DNA from: Candidatus Thiothrix anitrata
GTDB taxonomy: Bacteria > Pseudomonadota > Gammaproteobacteria > Thiotrichales > Thiotrichaceae
Direction: 5' to 3'
DNA length: 64,000 bases
Assembly (NCBI RefSeq): GCF_017901155.1
Contig: NZ_CP072800.1
Location: 1,701,283-1,765,282 of the forward strand
The translations under genes and the position numbers were made by a program. The notes under the pieces are model-generated. The model did no database searches. It was not told the origin of the DNA and saw only the letters and a program-made list of their open reading frames with translations. This document shows, one piece after another, positions 51,118-60,611 of this stretch (its first letter is position 1; each line of letters opens with the position of its first letter).

Positions 51118-52370
51118 TATTCTTTATCCGTTATCGGTTGGATTGCTACGTCATCAAACCAGAGGTGGCCTTCAAACGTGTGGTCGTGACGGTAAGCACT
51201 ATCGGCTTCGAGGCGCAAACGTTGAGCACCGCAATCTTGGCTAGGTACACTAAACGTCACATTGAGGGTATCCCACGATTTTTGTCCTCGTAAAGCATGA
51301 CTTTCACCTAGCAAGGTGCTGGCAGGGTTCAAACAATGAATGCGCCAGCGTAAGCCTTTAGGGTTCTTTAATGTATCCAGCCTGTAGCGCATGGAAAGTT
51401 GATATTCATCAGCGGGCAATAACAAGGTTTGTGACAAATGCTGAAAATGGACAGGATTATCCCGTTTTAGGCGGATATGGATAGCTTGCTTGCCTTTGAT
51501 ACCGTAAGTAACATCAGGTTTGATGCTGATTTCACGTGTTTGGCTAATTTGCCAGTCGAATCCACTATTAAAGCTATCTCCCTCAAATCCCCCATCGAAG
51601 ATAAGGTTCTTCTTATTAAGCAGTTTTGGAGGGATACCTGTTTGCCATATCTGGTAGGCATTAGCCCAATCCTGATCTCGTAACAAGCGGGCAACGTAAA
51701 TGGTGCGTTCTTCTTTGCTTATGGGGGTTTTACTTTTCTGACGTTGTTCGTAAACGCTGTTCAGTAAGGTGGGTTCCGCATTCTGTGCCAAATGATTGAA
51801 AAATGATGACCACCATGTGGGCGGTTTTTCGATAAAAGGTGAAAACAGGGCTTTGTGTTCTTCTTGTGCTAACAATTGCTGTAAGACGGGGAAGATTGTA
51901 GCTTGGAGAGAGCCATTGCGGGTTAGCAATACATTCCAAGTTGGAATTAGTTTGTCCAGTCGTTGTTGCCGTGCCCAATAGTCTGCTAACCGTGTTTGAG
52001 TATACGTGTGGGCAGGCCACAGTTTTCCGGCAATGCTGGCAGCTTCAGTGGCTTGCTGTGAGCGTTTTTGGGAGGCGTAAAGCTGTAACAGGTGCGCTGG
52101 AGGTTCACCGCTGGTGATGTTCCGCGCCATTCCTTGCAAAGCCAATTGCTCTGATTCATCCAACTTGCCAGCTTCATTAGCTTTTTCAGCAAGTCGAGTG
52201 AGTGCCTTTGCTGTTAGGTGATAGCTGGGGTCTACGGCTGTGTAAGGCTCAGGGGATTCCTGTTTTAGCTTTTCACTAACCATGCCGCCTTGCCCTTGCA
52301 GGTACACCTGCCACGCCAATAAGGGTAGCAGGGTGAGCGAGAGACTACGCTTTAGCCACTTTTTTATCAT
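51117..52370 (-). CDS. EPS-locus protein with TPR-like helices and C-terminal beta domain
   Basis: The ATG at 52370 gives MIKKWLKRSLSLTLLPLLAW, an anchored N-terminus; 417 aa. The middle (about 50-250) is helical and TPR-like; the C-terminus (NLIFDGGFEGDSFNSGFDWQ and later LWFDDVAIQP) resembles a carbohydrate-binding-module-like beta sandwich. Such proteins accompany O-antigen ligases in EPS loci. It overlaps wzc by 26 bp. Role is inferred. Confidence 0.7.
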   Translation of the reverse strand: MIKKWLKRSLSLTLLPLLAWQVYLQGQGGMVSEKLKQESPEPYTAVDPSYHLTAKALTRLAEKANEAGKLDESEQLALQGMARNITSGEPPAHLLQLYASQKRSQQATEAASIAGKLWPAHTYTQTRLADYWARQQRLDKLIPTWNVLLTRNGSLQATIFPVLQQLLAQEEHKALFSPFIEKPPTWWSSFFNHLAQNAEPTLLNSVYEQRQKSKTPISKEERTIYVARLLRDQDWANAYQIWQTGIPPKLLNKKNLIFDGGFEGDSFNSGFDWQISQTREISIKPDVTYGIKGKQAIHIRLKRDNPVHFQHLSQTLLLPADEYQLSMRYRLDTLKNPKGLRWRIHCLNPASTLLGESHALRGQKSWDTLNVTFSVPSQDCGAQRLRLEADSAYRHDHTFEGHLWFDDVAIQPITDKE

Positions 52371-54651
52371 GTTTGTCTGTGTGTTCGCCGGTGCGTTGTG
52401 CGCCGTAGGAATAGTAATACTGATAGTCATAGCCATAACCGCTACTGTCGTTGCCACGCACTTTGGTAAAGATCATACCTATCATGTTGGCTTGGGCATG
52501 GCGTAAGCGTTTCATGCCATCGAGTAATGCACGTTTTTTCGACTGGGCAAAGGCGGCAACCATAATGGTGGCACTGACTCGATTTGCTAATAATAAGGCA
52601 TCAGACAGGTCGATGGTGGGTGGTGAGTCCATAATAACAATATCAAAGCGTTCGGGTACTAGAGCAAACAACTCATCCATGCGGTCACTGGAAAGTAACT
52701 CTACGGGATTGGGTGAGATCGGGCCTGCGGTAATAATGCTGACATTTTCTATCTCAAGAGACTGGACAACCTCATCTAGACTCGCCTGATGGGTAAGGTA
52801 GTTGCTTAAACCTAATGTGTTATCCAGTTTGAGACGCTTGTGTGCAGTCGGCTTACGCAGGTCAGCATCCACCAGTAAAACCCGCTTGCCTGATTGCGCC
52901 AAAACGGTTGCTAAATTGACGCAGGTACTGGATTTTGCTTCAGATGGCATAGAGCTGGTAACGCTGAGTGAGCGCGGTAAGCCGTCACGGGTGGCAAACA
53001 TCAAATTGGTACGCATGGAACGAAACGATTCAGCCAGTGCGGACGTGGGTTGTTTGAAGGATGCCATTGCATAGTCGATAGGCGTAATGCTTTTGCCTTT
53101 CAGTGCTGGAGTGATTCCCAGTAACGGCAAGCCCAATAAACGTTCCAAATCACTACTGCTTTTTACCCGGTCGTCAATAAATTCAATTAGGAAAGCAATC
53201 ATAACCCCTAAAAATAGCCCCAAGACTAAGCCTAATGCTAAATTGAGTCGGGTATTAGGCTTGTGTTTTTCATAAGGCACTAGTGCAGGGTCAACAACAG
53301 AAATGTTATTTGCACCAATGCCACCCGCCACACCAATTTCCTTGATCCGTTGTAATAAACCTTCGTACATATTGCGGTTGGTTTCAACTTCCCGTTGGAA
53401 GGTGTTATAGCCGATGCTTTTATCCCTTAAAGTGAGTAACTCATCTTGTTGTTTAGTGAGTTTTTTACGCAGATCATCTTCATTTTGTTTAGCAGCCAGA
53501 TAATCAGCCTGTAATGCACCAGATATTGTGCTGGTGATTCGCCCGGTTTCTTGGTCAATCTGCAATTGCAGTTCGCTAATCTGATTTTGCAATTGCGCCA
53601 TGATGGGGTAGTCAGGTTTATAAATTTGCAGTTTTTCCTGATAATCGCCTTGGATTTTTGCCAGATTCTTTTTCAGCTCTTGAATGGTGAGATTTTCCAA
53701 CGTTTTGGATGCACCAGCAGCCTGTGCCTGTTTGTACTTACTTTCCGCAGTGATACGGTCTTTTTCAGCTTCTGTCAGTGCAGCATTCAGAGCTGACATG
53801 GTTTGTGAGGTGAGGCTGCCTTGTTTTTCATCATCCATACGGATAATGGTTTCTTTTTTAGCGAAAGCGACTAACTTGGATTCAGACTCTTCCAGTTTGC
53901 TTTTGGCATCAGCTAATTCATTTTGCAAGAAGTTCTCAGCATAAGATGCAGCATCTTTACGGCGACTGAGATTCATCTTGATAAAGTTGTCTGCCAGCGA
54001 GTTAGCAATAGTGGTTGCCATCTGCGGGTCAACATGATCATAGCTGATAGTGACGATTTGTGAGTTTTTAACTGGGCTGACGGTGAGGTTTTTAAGAAAC
54101 TTATCCTCTATCGGCATCTCGCCGAGTTTGCCGGGGGCGTTAGCATTTTCTTCCGTTTCTTCTTCTTCGCCATAAATACTTTGCTTGATTCCATCCAGCG
54201 TTTCCGCAAAGAAGGGTTTTTCCAATTCATCCCCCTTTAGTGCTGCTTCCAACGATAAGTCATCAATAGTCATACGAGCAAGAGTGCGACTCTTCAATAA
54301 TTCATATTGGGTTTGATAAAAGTCTTTAGCGTCGATGCTGCGGGCGTTTCCGGCCTCCACATCAAAGTCGAGAAGTTTTTTATCTTCTTTATCAATCTGT
54401 AGCGTAACACTCGCCCGGTAAAGCGGGGTCATCATCAATGTGCCAATTAAGGTGCCAATGAAAATAAGAACTGTAATGATAGCAATCGTGCCCTTACGGT
54501 GTTTGAGGGTCGTCCATAACTCACGTAAGTCAATTTCATCGTCATCTTTGTCATCATCGGGTTGGTTGATTACCGACACTGCCTGTGATGTCTGATGCGA
54601 TGTAAAAGGCAAGTGGTGATCTTGATTCCGATTATCTAGCGGGTTCGTCAT
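52345..54651 (-). CDS. Polysaccharide co-polymerase/tyrosine autokinase (Wzc/GumC type)
   Basis: This 768-aa protein has an N-terminal Wzz domain with two membrane helices (TIAIITVLIFIGTLIGTLMM and ALGLVLGLFLGVMIAFLIEF) around a long coiled coil, and a C-terminal BY-kinase. Walker A is SMPSEAKSSTCVNLA instead of the usual GEGKST; Walker A' is VLLVDADLRKP and Walker B IVIMDSPPT. The tail has a tyrosine cluster (YGYDYQYYYSYG) for autophosphorylation. With Wza and the PHP phosphatase it controls chain length and export. Confidence 0.93.
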   Translation of the reverse strand: MTNPLDNRNQDHHLPFTSHQTSQAVSVINQPDDDKDDDEIDLRELWTTLKHRKGTIAIITVLIFIGTLIGTLMMTPLYRASVTLQIDKEDKKLLDFDVEAGNARSIDAKDFYQTQYELLKSRTLARMTIDDLSLEAALKGDELEKPFFAETLDGIKQSIYGEEEETEENANAPGKLGEMPIEDKFLKNLTVSPVKNSQIVTISYDHVDPQMATTIANSLADNFIKMNLSRRKDAASYAENFLQNELADAKSKLEESESKLVAFAKKETIIRMDDEKQGSLTSQTMSALNAALTEAEKDRITAESKYKQAQAAGASKTLENLTIQELKKNLAKIQGDYQEKLQIYKPDYPIMAQLQNQISELQLQIDQETGRITSTISGALQADYLAAKQNEDDLRKKLTKQQDELLTLRDKSIGYNTFQREVETNRNMYEGLLQRIKEIGVAGGIGANNISVVDPALVPYEKHKPNTRLNLALGLVLGLFLGVMIAFLIEFIDDRVKSSSDLERLLGLPLLGITPALKGKSITPIDYAMASFKQPTSALAESFRSMRTNLMFATRDGLPRSLSVTSSMPSEAKSSTCVNLATVLAQSGKRVLLVDADLRKPTAHKRLKLDNTLGLSNYLTHQASLDEVVQSLEIENVSIITAGPISPNPVELLSSDRMDELFALVPERFDIVIMDSPPTIDLSDALLLANRVSATIMVAAFAQSKKRALLDGMKRLRHAQANMIGMIFTKVRGNDSSGYGYDYQYYYSYGAQRTGEHTDKHDKKVAKA

Positions 54652-54682
54652 AAAGCTATTGATTCCGTTAGCAGGGCGAATA

Positions 54683-55369
54683 TCAGTTAAATAAACTGTT
54701 TAGCGTGGCAAAAGGATTGAGGATGGTAGCTGTTTCTCGCATCCAAAAGCGGCTGTCAGAGCGGTGTATCACAATACGATCATCGTTACGTACATACGGG
54801 TCAGGAGCTTTACCGTTACGGATAGCATTTAAATCAATTAAGTGGGCTTTGCTTTGGCTGCCTTGACGACGGAATAACACTACCTTGTCAGTGGCTGCCA
54901 AATCACTAGGCCCTTCCGCCATCGCGATGGCCTGTAACACACTGGTTTGTCCAGCAAGCGGGTATACCCCCGGCTTTTTGACTTGGCCTTCAACAGTTAC
55001 CCGTTGCGAGGTGAATTCTTTAATGAATACGGTAACTTGCGGATTTTGCAAAAGATTCCGCTGCATGATACTTGCGAGTTTTTGTTCGGCTTCACTTTGA
55101 GTCAAACCCGCAACAGGAATTTTGCCGACTAGGGGTAAGGTGATATTGCCATGAGCATCGACCCGAACTTCGCGTGACAACTCATCGGCTTGGAACACCT
55201 TGATGTCCAACAAATCCGCTGCACCAATGCGGTAATCTTCAACACCTGATGTTTGCATGAGGGTGTTAGGTGAGGCTAGGTTATCTGTGGAGAATGACTG
55301 ATTGCTGCATCCACTGGTGACAAAAAAAACGGCTAGCAATAGAGTCGTGTAAAACTTGTTCATTTTCAT
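54683..55369 (-). CDS. Polysaccharide export outer-membrane lipoprotein (Wza-like)
   Basis: This 228-aa protein has a lipoprotein signal (LLLAVFFVTSGC) and the poly_export motif YRIGAADLLDIKVFQADELS, then SLBB-type repeats with VEGQVKKPGVYPLAGQTSVL. It lacks the long extra domains of E. coli Wza. It forms the outer-membrane channel paired with the Wzc protein encoded 31 bp downstream. Confidence 0.93.
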   Translation of the reverse strand: MKMNKFYTTLLLAVFFVTSGCSNQSFSTDNLASPNTLMQTSGVEDYRIGAADLLDIKVFQADELSREVRVDAHGNITLPLVGKIPVAGLTQSEAEQKLASIMQRNLLQNPQVTVFIKEFTSQRVTVEGQVKKPGVYPLAGQTSVLQAIAMAEGPSDLAATDKVVLFRRQGSQSKAHLIDLNAIRNGKAPDPYVRNDDRIVIHRSDSRFWMRETATILNPFATLNSLFN

Positions 55370-55436
55370 TGGGTTCAGTAATACCTTGGGGATATGTCTG
55401 TGCGGCTAGGATATTAGCATAACCTTCGCTGGATGC

Positions 55437-56267
55437 TTACCGAAATAAGCTGCGAAACCAGCTTTTAGTTGGGGTTAGTTGTTCCGTTCTTGAAAGATCC
55501 GGTGCGTTTCCCACGCTGTGCTGGAATGCCAACGCTGGTGTAACGCTATCGGGTGGCATGTTATCTAGAATCGCTTGAGGGCGTTCCGTCACCATGCGCT
55601 GAGCCTCATCAGGGTTATTGAGCAACTTAGCAGCAGCTTCCATGCCTTCTGATAGCAAGGGGGGGCGTTGTTTAATCCCATGTGCATCGGAGGCGATGAT
55701 ATGCACGTAACCGTCTAGCAGTAAACGTTCTGCTCCTTGTTTCGCGGTTTTCCCAAAATGCCCAGCAATTGCGCCTGCGGTGATTTGCATCCAAGCCCCC
55801 ATTTTCGCTGCTTCAACAAATTCTTCGTAGTGCGAGTTGAACCAAGATAGGCGTTCTGGGTGGGTGACTACAGGGATGTATCCAGCGTTCAGGAAATTTT
55901 CAATCTGCCCCAAAAAATCAGGTACAGGCACATGGTGCGAAGGTTCCAATAGAAAATAGCGTGAGCCATTGAGGGTTGGAATTGTGCCTTGCTTGAGACC
56001 ACGCATGACATCTGGGTTCATATTGACATCAGCACCGATGACGAGGCGTAACGGAATTTGATGGGCATCCAATTCTGCTTGGAGTTGTTCCATTGCCGCT
56101 GCAATACCTGCTTTATGATTGTGATAAATCGGTGGGTTGATATGCGGGGTACAGGCAAGATGGGTCGTGCCATCGGCAACGGCAATACGCGCCATTGCCA
56201 GCGAGGTTTCTAAATCCTGCGAGCCATCACAAAGTGCAGGAAGGATGTGGCTGTGTAAATCAATCAT
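55437..56267 (-). CDS. CpsB/CapC-type tyrosine phosphatase (PHP fold)
   Basis: This 276-aa PHP protein begins MIDLHSHILPALCDGSQDLE, with metal ligands HSH, HLACTPH, VTHPERL and ASDAHG. CpsB-type phosphatases dephosphorylate the tyrosine cluster of Wzc-type kinases. The C-terminal 40 residues are unassigned. It lies between the dehydratase and the wza gene on the same strand. Confidence 0.9.
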   Translation of the reverse strand: MIDLHSHILPALCDGSQDLETSLAMARIAVADGTTHLACTPHINPPIYHNHKAGIAAAMEQLQAELDAHQIPLRLVIGADVNMNPDVMRGLKQGTIPTLNGSRYFLLEPSHHVPVPDFLGQIENFLNAGYIPVVTHPERLSWFNSHYEEFVEAAKMGAWMQITAGAIAGHFGKTAKQGAERLLLDGYVHIIASDAHGIKQRPPLLSEGMEAAAKLLNNPDEAQRMVTERPQAILDNMPPDSVTPALAFQHSVGNAPDLSRTEQLTPTKSWFRSLFR

Positions 56268-56273
56268 CGGTTG

Positions 56274-58226
56274 TTACCTGAATTCCGCTACTGGGTGACG
56301 GTTACTATATTCATAGTCTACCACGTCACATTGCGGTGTGAATTCTTTGGCGATTTGTTGAAGTACAGCGCGAGCAGCTACTGGGTTTTGTGTGGTGATC
56401 AGTTCTTCAAACTGCTGAATGTAGTTTTCCAACACGGCTAATGGTAGCTGTTGCTCTTGCGCTCGCATAATGCGTGAATGGTGGGTTGGCAGGACATTAT
56501 CGCCGATCAGCAGTTCTTCATAGAGTTTTTCACCGGGGCGTAAACCCGTGACGTGGATTTCAATATCGCCATCTGGGTGTCGTTCGTCACGTAGTTGCAG
56601 GCCACTGAGTTTAATCATGCGTTTGGCGAGATCGTAAATGCGCACAGGTTCGCCCATATCCAGCACGAAAACATCGCCGCCTTCGCCCATTGCCCCGGCT
56701 TGAATCACTAACTGTGCCGCTTCGGGGATGGTCATAAAGTAACGGATAATATCAGCATGAGTCAGGGTGATAGGACCACCTTGACGGATTTGTTCGCGGA
56801 ATAAGGGCACGACTGAGCCGCTGGAGCCGAGGACGTTACCGAAACGTACCATTGTAAAACGGGTTAAGGGTTTACTCCCTTCCCCCCTTGCGGGGGAAGG
56901 GTTGGGGATGGGGGGGCGGGCTTCCGCCAATGCTTGTAACAATAATTCCGCACAACGCTTGGTTGCTCCCATGGTATTAGTGGGGCGCACGGCTTTGTCG
57001 GTGGAAATCAGTACGAAGGTTTCCACACCGCATTGTTGCGCGGCTTGGGCGGTGCGCCATGTGCCGAGGACGTTGTTACGGATGCCTTCCAGCACGTTGT
57101 GTTCGACCATCGGAACGTGTTTGTAGGCAGCGGCATGGTAAATAGTTTGCACGCCAAAGGTGCGTAATATTTGTTGCACTCGTCCGCTGTCAGTGACAGA
57201 GCCGAGTAACGGAATAACGGGGCAGTGGGTTTCAGTACGTAATTCTTGGTCAATGGTGTAAAGCGCGAATTCGCTTTGCTCAAATAACAGTAATTGACTG
57301 GGGGATAGTTTGGCAATTTGGCGGCACAGTTCCGAGCCGATAGAACCGCCAGCCCCCGTAACCATGACAATCTTGTCGGTGATATTAGCTTGTAGCAATT
57401 GGGTATCGGGTGGAACGGGGTCGCGTCCTAATAGATCTTCGATGGAAATCTCGCGGATGTCGCCTAGCGTCACATTGCCATCTACCAGATCGGTGATGCT
57501 GGGAATAGTGCGGACTTGTACGGGTAGTGGTTCGAGTATTTGCAAGATTTCCTTACGGCGGGCATGACTCGCAGAGGGCATAGCCAGCAGAACTTGCCCA
57601 ACATTCAACGATTCAACTAGGTTGGGTAAATCATTCGGCGCGTAAACTTTCAAGCCCTGGAATGTAGCTTTGTGCAGTGCGGGGTTGTCATCTACTAAGG
57701 CAACGGGGCGGAATTCGGGGCTGCTGGATAGAGCGGTGGCGAGTTGCATTCCAGAGTTGCCTGCACCGTAGATAATGATACGGGTGCGGTCATGTTGACG
57801 GTTATGCAAGCGTTGGAACTGACGACGCATCATATAGCGACTACCGCCAATCAATAGGAATGCCGTACCCCAGTAGATAATGTAGATCGAACGCGGAATG
57901 CCTTCAAGGTTAGCTAGGGTGCTGACGGTGGCTAGTGCCAATGTAGATAGGGTGACACCTTGAAGTACCGCCATCATCGCGTGTCCGGTGATGTAACGGA
58001 TAACAGCTCGGTATAAGCCTAATTTCATAAAAATAGGGATGGCAAATAATGGTGCGAGGAAAAGCAGCCATACGCCATCATCGAGATCAGGTATCCATGT
58101 GCTGTGACGCAGGGCGAATGCAGCCCAGATCGCGAACGGGAGTAGTACGCAATCCAGAGCCAACATGACGAGACGTTTCTGCCAACGCGGAAGCTGGAGT
58201 AAGGGTTCTGATAGTTTGGTTAGCAT
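56274..58226 (-). CDS. FlaA1/WbpM-type nucleoside-diphosphate-sugar 4,6-dehydratase
   Basis: This 650-aa protein has four N-terminal membrane helices, a CoA-binding-like domain (IIIYGAGNSGMQLATAL) and an SDR domain (MVTGAGGSIGSELCRQIA, STDKAVRPTNTMGATKR, YHAAAYKHVPMVE). WbpM relatives make UDP-4-keto sugars for glycan synthesis. At about residues 440-458 an extra peptide including NPSPARGEGSK interrupts the conserved LQALAEA...RFTMVRFGNVLGS segment; it is encoded by a palindromic repeat. Confidence 0.92.
   Translation of the reverse strand: MLTKLSEPLLQLPRWQKRLVMLALDCVLLPFAIWAAFALRHSTWIPDLDDGVWLLFLAPLFAIPIFMKLGLYRAVIRYITGHAMMAVLQGVTLSTLALATVSTLANLEGIPRSIYIIYWGTAFLLIGGSRYMMRRQFQRLHNRQHDRTRIIIYGAGNSGMQLATALSSSPEFRPVALVDDNPALHKATFQGLKVYAPNDLPNLVESLNVGQVLLAMPSASHARRKEILQILEPLPVQVRTIPSITDLVDGNVTLGDIREISIEDLLGRDPVPPDTQLLQANITDKIVMVTGAGGSIGSELCRQIAKLSPSQLLLFEQSEFALYTIDQELRTETHCPVIPLLGSVTDSGRVQQILRTFGVQTIYHAAAYKHVPMVEHNVLEGIRNNVLGTWRTAQAAQQCGVETFVLISTDKAVRPTNTMGATKRCAELLLQALAEARPPIPNPSPARGEGSKPLTRFTMVRFGNVLGSSGSVVPLFREQIRQGGPITLTHADIIRYFMTIPEAAQLVIQAGAMGEGGDVFVLDMGEPVRIYDLAKRMIKLSGLQLRDERHPDGDIEIHVTGLRPGEKLYEELLIGDNVLPTHHSRIMRAQEQQLPLAVLENYIQQFEELITTQNPVAARAVLQQIAKEFTPQCDVVDYEYSNRHPVAEFR
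56866..56922. repeat. Palindromic element inserted in frame in the dehydratase gene
   Basis: The segment contains CCCCCCTTGCGGGGGAAGG and the sequence GGTTGGGGATGGGG, the complement of the arm at 4083-4116. It keeps the reading frame and adds roughly 18 residues. Confidence 0.85.
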
Positions 58227-58335
58227 AATGGACTATTCTCGCATAGGAGCTAATACACCTATGTTTGATTTCCCCACACGCCGAGTTTACGTGCTTGCCA
58301 AGTTTCGTCGTGCAGCCAGATTTTATCATCCCATG

Positions 58336-59861
58336 TTATTTCGGGCGGCGGTCGAAAATGATGAGGTGGGCTTCATCAGCACCACATTGGTCGGCATAGC
58401 CTACGGTTTGTTCCAGCCCTTCGGCAATGGTGGCTTCTAGTGATTTGTAAAGGATTTTGAGTTCCAGCACGATGCGTTGTATCTCGCCGTAATAACCTTT
58501 TTCTTCATCAACAGGCCATTCGATAAGCAGGTCTGTGCGTTTTCTGCCTAAGCCGTATTCGCGGTTGATGCGCCCACCCCGTTGATAATGCGTTGCAGGA
58601 AGGCTTGCAGCAGCAGTTGTAGCCCGGCTTCTTTGTAGTCGAAGCGTTCGATCCAGCTTTGCGAGTTTTCGCGGAAAAACTGTTGGAAAGCGGTAAGGAG
58701 TTCGGGCATGTCGATGCGCCGCTGTGGGGTGAGATACCACGCCTGCTGTTGTGTCAGCATATACTGGGTGCTGTAGGTCAGCTCACGCGGAATGATTTCG
58801 CGGTAGATGCGATTACTGATTTCTGCGGAGGGAAATCGCCGGATTAGTCCCATGTCTTCGACGTATTCGATGTCATCGTTGGGCAGGTCACTCACGGCTT
58901 CTGTGCTGCCAACTAATAATTTGCTAATGACAGCATGTACCCGTGGCTCGCGCAATTTGTCGGTCAATTGATGGAGGTGAGTCGCACGGGAGTAAATCAG
59001 GCGGTCACGGGCGGCGCGGTAACGTTCCAGCGTGAGGGGGATGGCGCGGTCACGGGCGGTTTTGTCTTCCCAAGTTAGCTCATTCCCCAGTGCATTGACC
59101 AGCCAGGGTTGTCCACGGGTGTCTTCCCAGAGTTCGGGAAGATGTCGGGATCGAAGATTTGTCCGGTTTCGGTGGTGTGCTGGGCGTAAAGGGTAGCTAT
59201 TTCAGTTTGGTTGAAACTGCCCATACGTAGTGATTTTGCTTTGATGTTGAAAGCACTGCCGCCGGTAATGATTTCATGGTGCGCGGTGTGGATGCGATAA
59301 TCACGCACGTCACGGACACCGCAAAGGATAGCACTTTGCACAAATGGTATGCCGGGGCGACCAATATAGCCGTCGCGCAACTGACGTAGCAAGGAAATGA
59401 GGGTGTCGCCGACAAGGGCATCCACTTCGTCAATCATCAGGATGATGGGTTTGTCATTTTCTTGCGCCCAGCGGCTGAGTAAGCCGTGGAATGCGCCGTG
59501 TGCGCCGCTGTTATGCCAGACTGTTTCCCGCCATTCACGTAGACGAATATCTTTCAAGCGGATGGCAGCACCTTCCACCAAACTGTCGACGATGCGCTTC
59601 ATGCCTTCTGGCACATCCCACGGGCAGATTGGGCGGACTCGACGTTGATGTAGAGCGCGGTGTAGTCGCCGGATTGGTTCAGTACGTCCGCCATTGCTAG
59701 TAGGGTGGTGGTTTTGCCGGTTTGACGCGGGGCGTGCAGAACGAAGAATTTTTGAGTTTCGATCAGGTGGTGGATTTCTTCCCAGTCGAGTCGGCTCATC
59801 GGGTCGATGGCGTAGTGGTCTTTCGGGTGGACGGGCCGGTGGTGTTGAAGTGTTTGGGCAT
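58336..59861 (-). CDS. AAA ATPase with C-terminal PD-(D/E)XK (DUF1703-like), four apparent frameshifts
   Basis: Four minus-strand frames together make one about 508-aa protein: MPKHFNTTGP, then SRLDWEEIHHLIETQKFFVL with Walker A APRQTGKTTTLL, then Walker B PIILMIDEVDALV, then a helical part and a C-terminal nuclease-like region (RTDLLIEW, RIVLELKILYKS). Breaks lie near 59834, 59618, 59135 and 58578. Each is repaired by one more base in an existing G or C run, and no in-frame stop remains. It is therefore probably intact in the organism. Function is unknown; this is an accessory gene. Confidence 0.75.
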
Positions 59862-59901
59862 GGTGAACTTCCCTGTGAATGGCAGGGGTTAGTATAGCAG
59901 T

Positions 59902-60014
59902 TTAGCGTAGGGCTTGCAGGTAGGCTTGGGCGGTTTGGCGCAGTGCTTGGTCGACGCTGACGGGTGGTGTCCAGCCGAGCAGGTCGTGGGTTTTGCTGAT
60001 GTTGACTTGCAGGT
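59902..60014 (-). repeat. Direct repeat, copy A (3' end of a sugar epimerase gene)
   Basis: This matches 60358-60470 over 113 bp with about 10 differences. On the minus strand it encodes the C-terminus LLGWTPPVSVDQALRQTAQA followed by YLQALR and a stop, with no gene body attached. It joins the antitoxin gene exactly at its stop codon. Confidence 0.88.
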
Positions 60015-60298
60015 CACTCATCACCCCAAGCATCACGTATCTCTTGAATAGTGCGGTCAATATGCTTTGGATTTCCGAGCGGATAATGTTGGTCAGTATC
60101 GGCGGCTAACCATGCCTTGACTTCTTGGGCACTGCCTTTATGGGTTTGCCAGATGGTGAAGTGATTACTGAGAGGCATAGGTTCATCATATCGCCGGATG
60201 ATGTCGATTATTCTCAGGTAATTAGCAAACGGGATGATCACTGCCTGTTTGCTGCCGCGCTCATCAACGATAAATTGTTCGTTTAACTGCATATGCAT
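60014..60298 (-). CDS. Orphan antitoxin-like protein
   Basis: This 94-aa protein begins MHMQLNEQFIVDERGSKQAV and continues IIPFANYLRIIDIIRR, resembling the short Phd-like antitoxins that precede RelE or PIN toxins. The C-terminal half (FTIWQTHKGSAQEVKAWLAA) is not recognised. No toxin gene lies nearby. It sits between two copies of an epimerase 3' end, and its stop codon touches copy A. Confidence 0.55.
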   Translation of the reverse strand: MHMQLNEQFIVDERGSKQAVIIPFANYLRIIDIIRRYDEPMPLSNHFTIWQTHKGSAQEVKAWLAADTDQHYPLGNPKHIDRTIQEIRDAWGDE

Positions 60299-60357
60299 GA
60301 TGTGACTTTCCGCTTGGAGACGCTTTTGATTGTGGCATAGCTTATGAGTAGCTGCAA

Positions 60358-60470
60358 TTAACGTCGGGCTTGCAGGTAGGCTTGGGCGGTTTGGCGCAGG
60401 GCTGCATCGACACTGACGGGTGGTGTCCAGCCGAGCAGGTCACGGGTTTTGCTGATGTCGACTTGCAGGT
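60358..60470 (-). repeat. Direct repeat, copy B (3' end of the epimerase remnant)
   Basis: About 91% identical to 59902-60014. It is continuous with the longer epimerase remnant and so is the original position. Confidence 0.88.
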
Positions 60471-60610
60471 TGCCGCAGAGGCGTTGGGCGATGGCGCGTT
60501 TGCCCACCAAGGTTAGCGCGGTTTCCAGCCAGCTTTGGGGATGGGAGTAAGCGGGTGGGTTTGCCTAAAGCGCGGCTGAGGTGTTGCAGGCGTTCGGTGA
60601 AAAGTCTTCG
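60358..60610 (-). pseudogene. C-terminal remnant of an NAD-dependent sugar epimerase
   Basis: Minus-strand translation gives TERLQHLSRALGKPTRLL and, after restoring two C residues near 60537-60545, SWLETALTLVGKRAIAQRL and LLGWTPPVSVDAALRQTAQA to the stop. This is the last third of a GalE/WbpP-like SDR epimerase. The sugar transferase stop lies directly upstream at 60612, so the N-terminal two thirds are truly missing, independent of the small indels. Confidence 0.7.
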
Positions 60611-60611
60611 C

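Noticed and set aside
58336-59861. Calling the ATPase a decayed pseudogene
   Set aside because: All four breaks are repaired by one base in a homopolymer run and no other damage is seen, so sequencing error is the simpler explanation.
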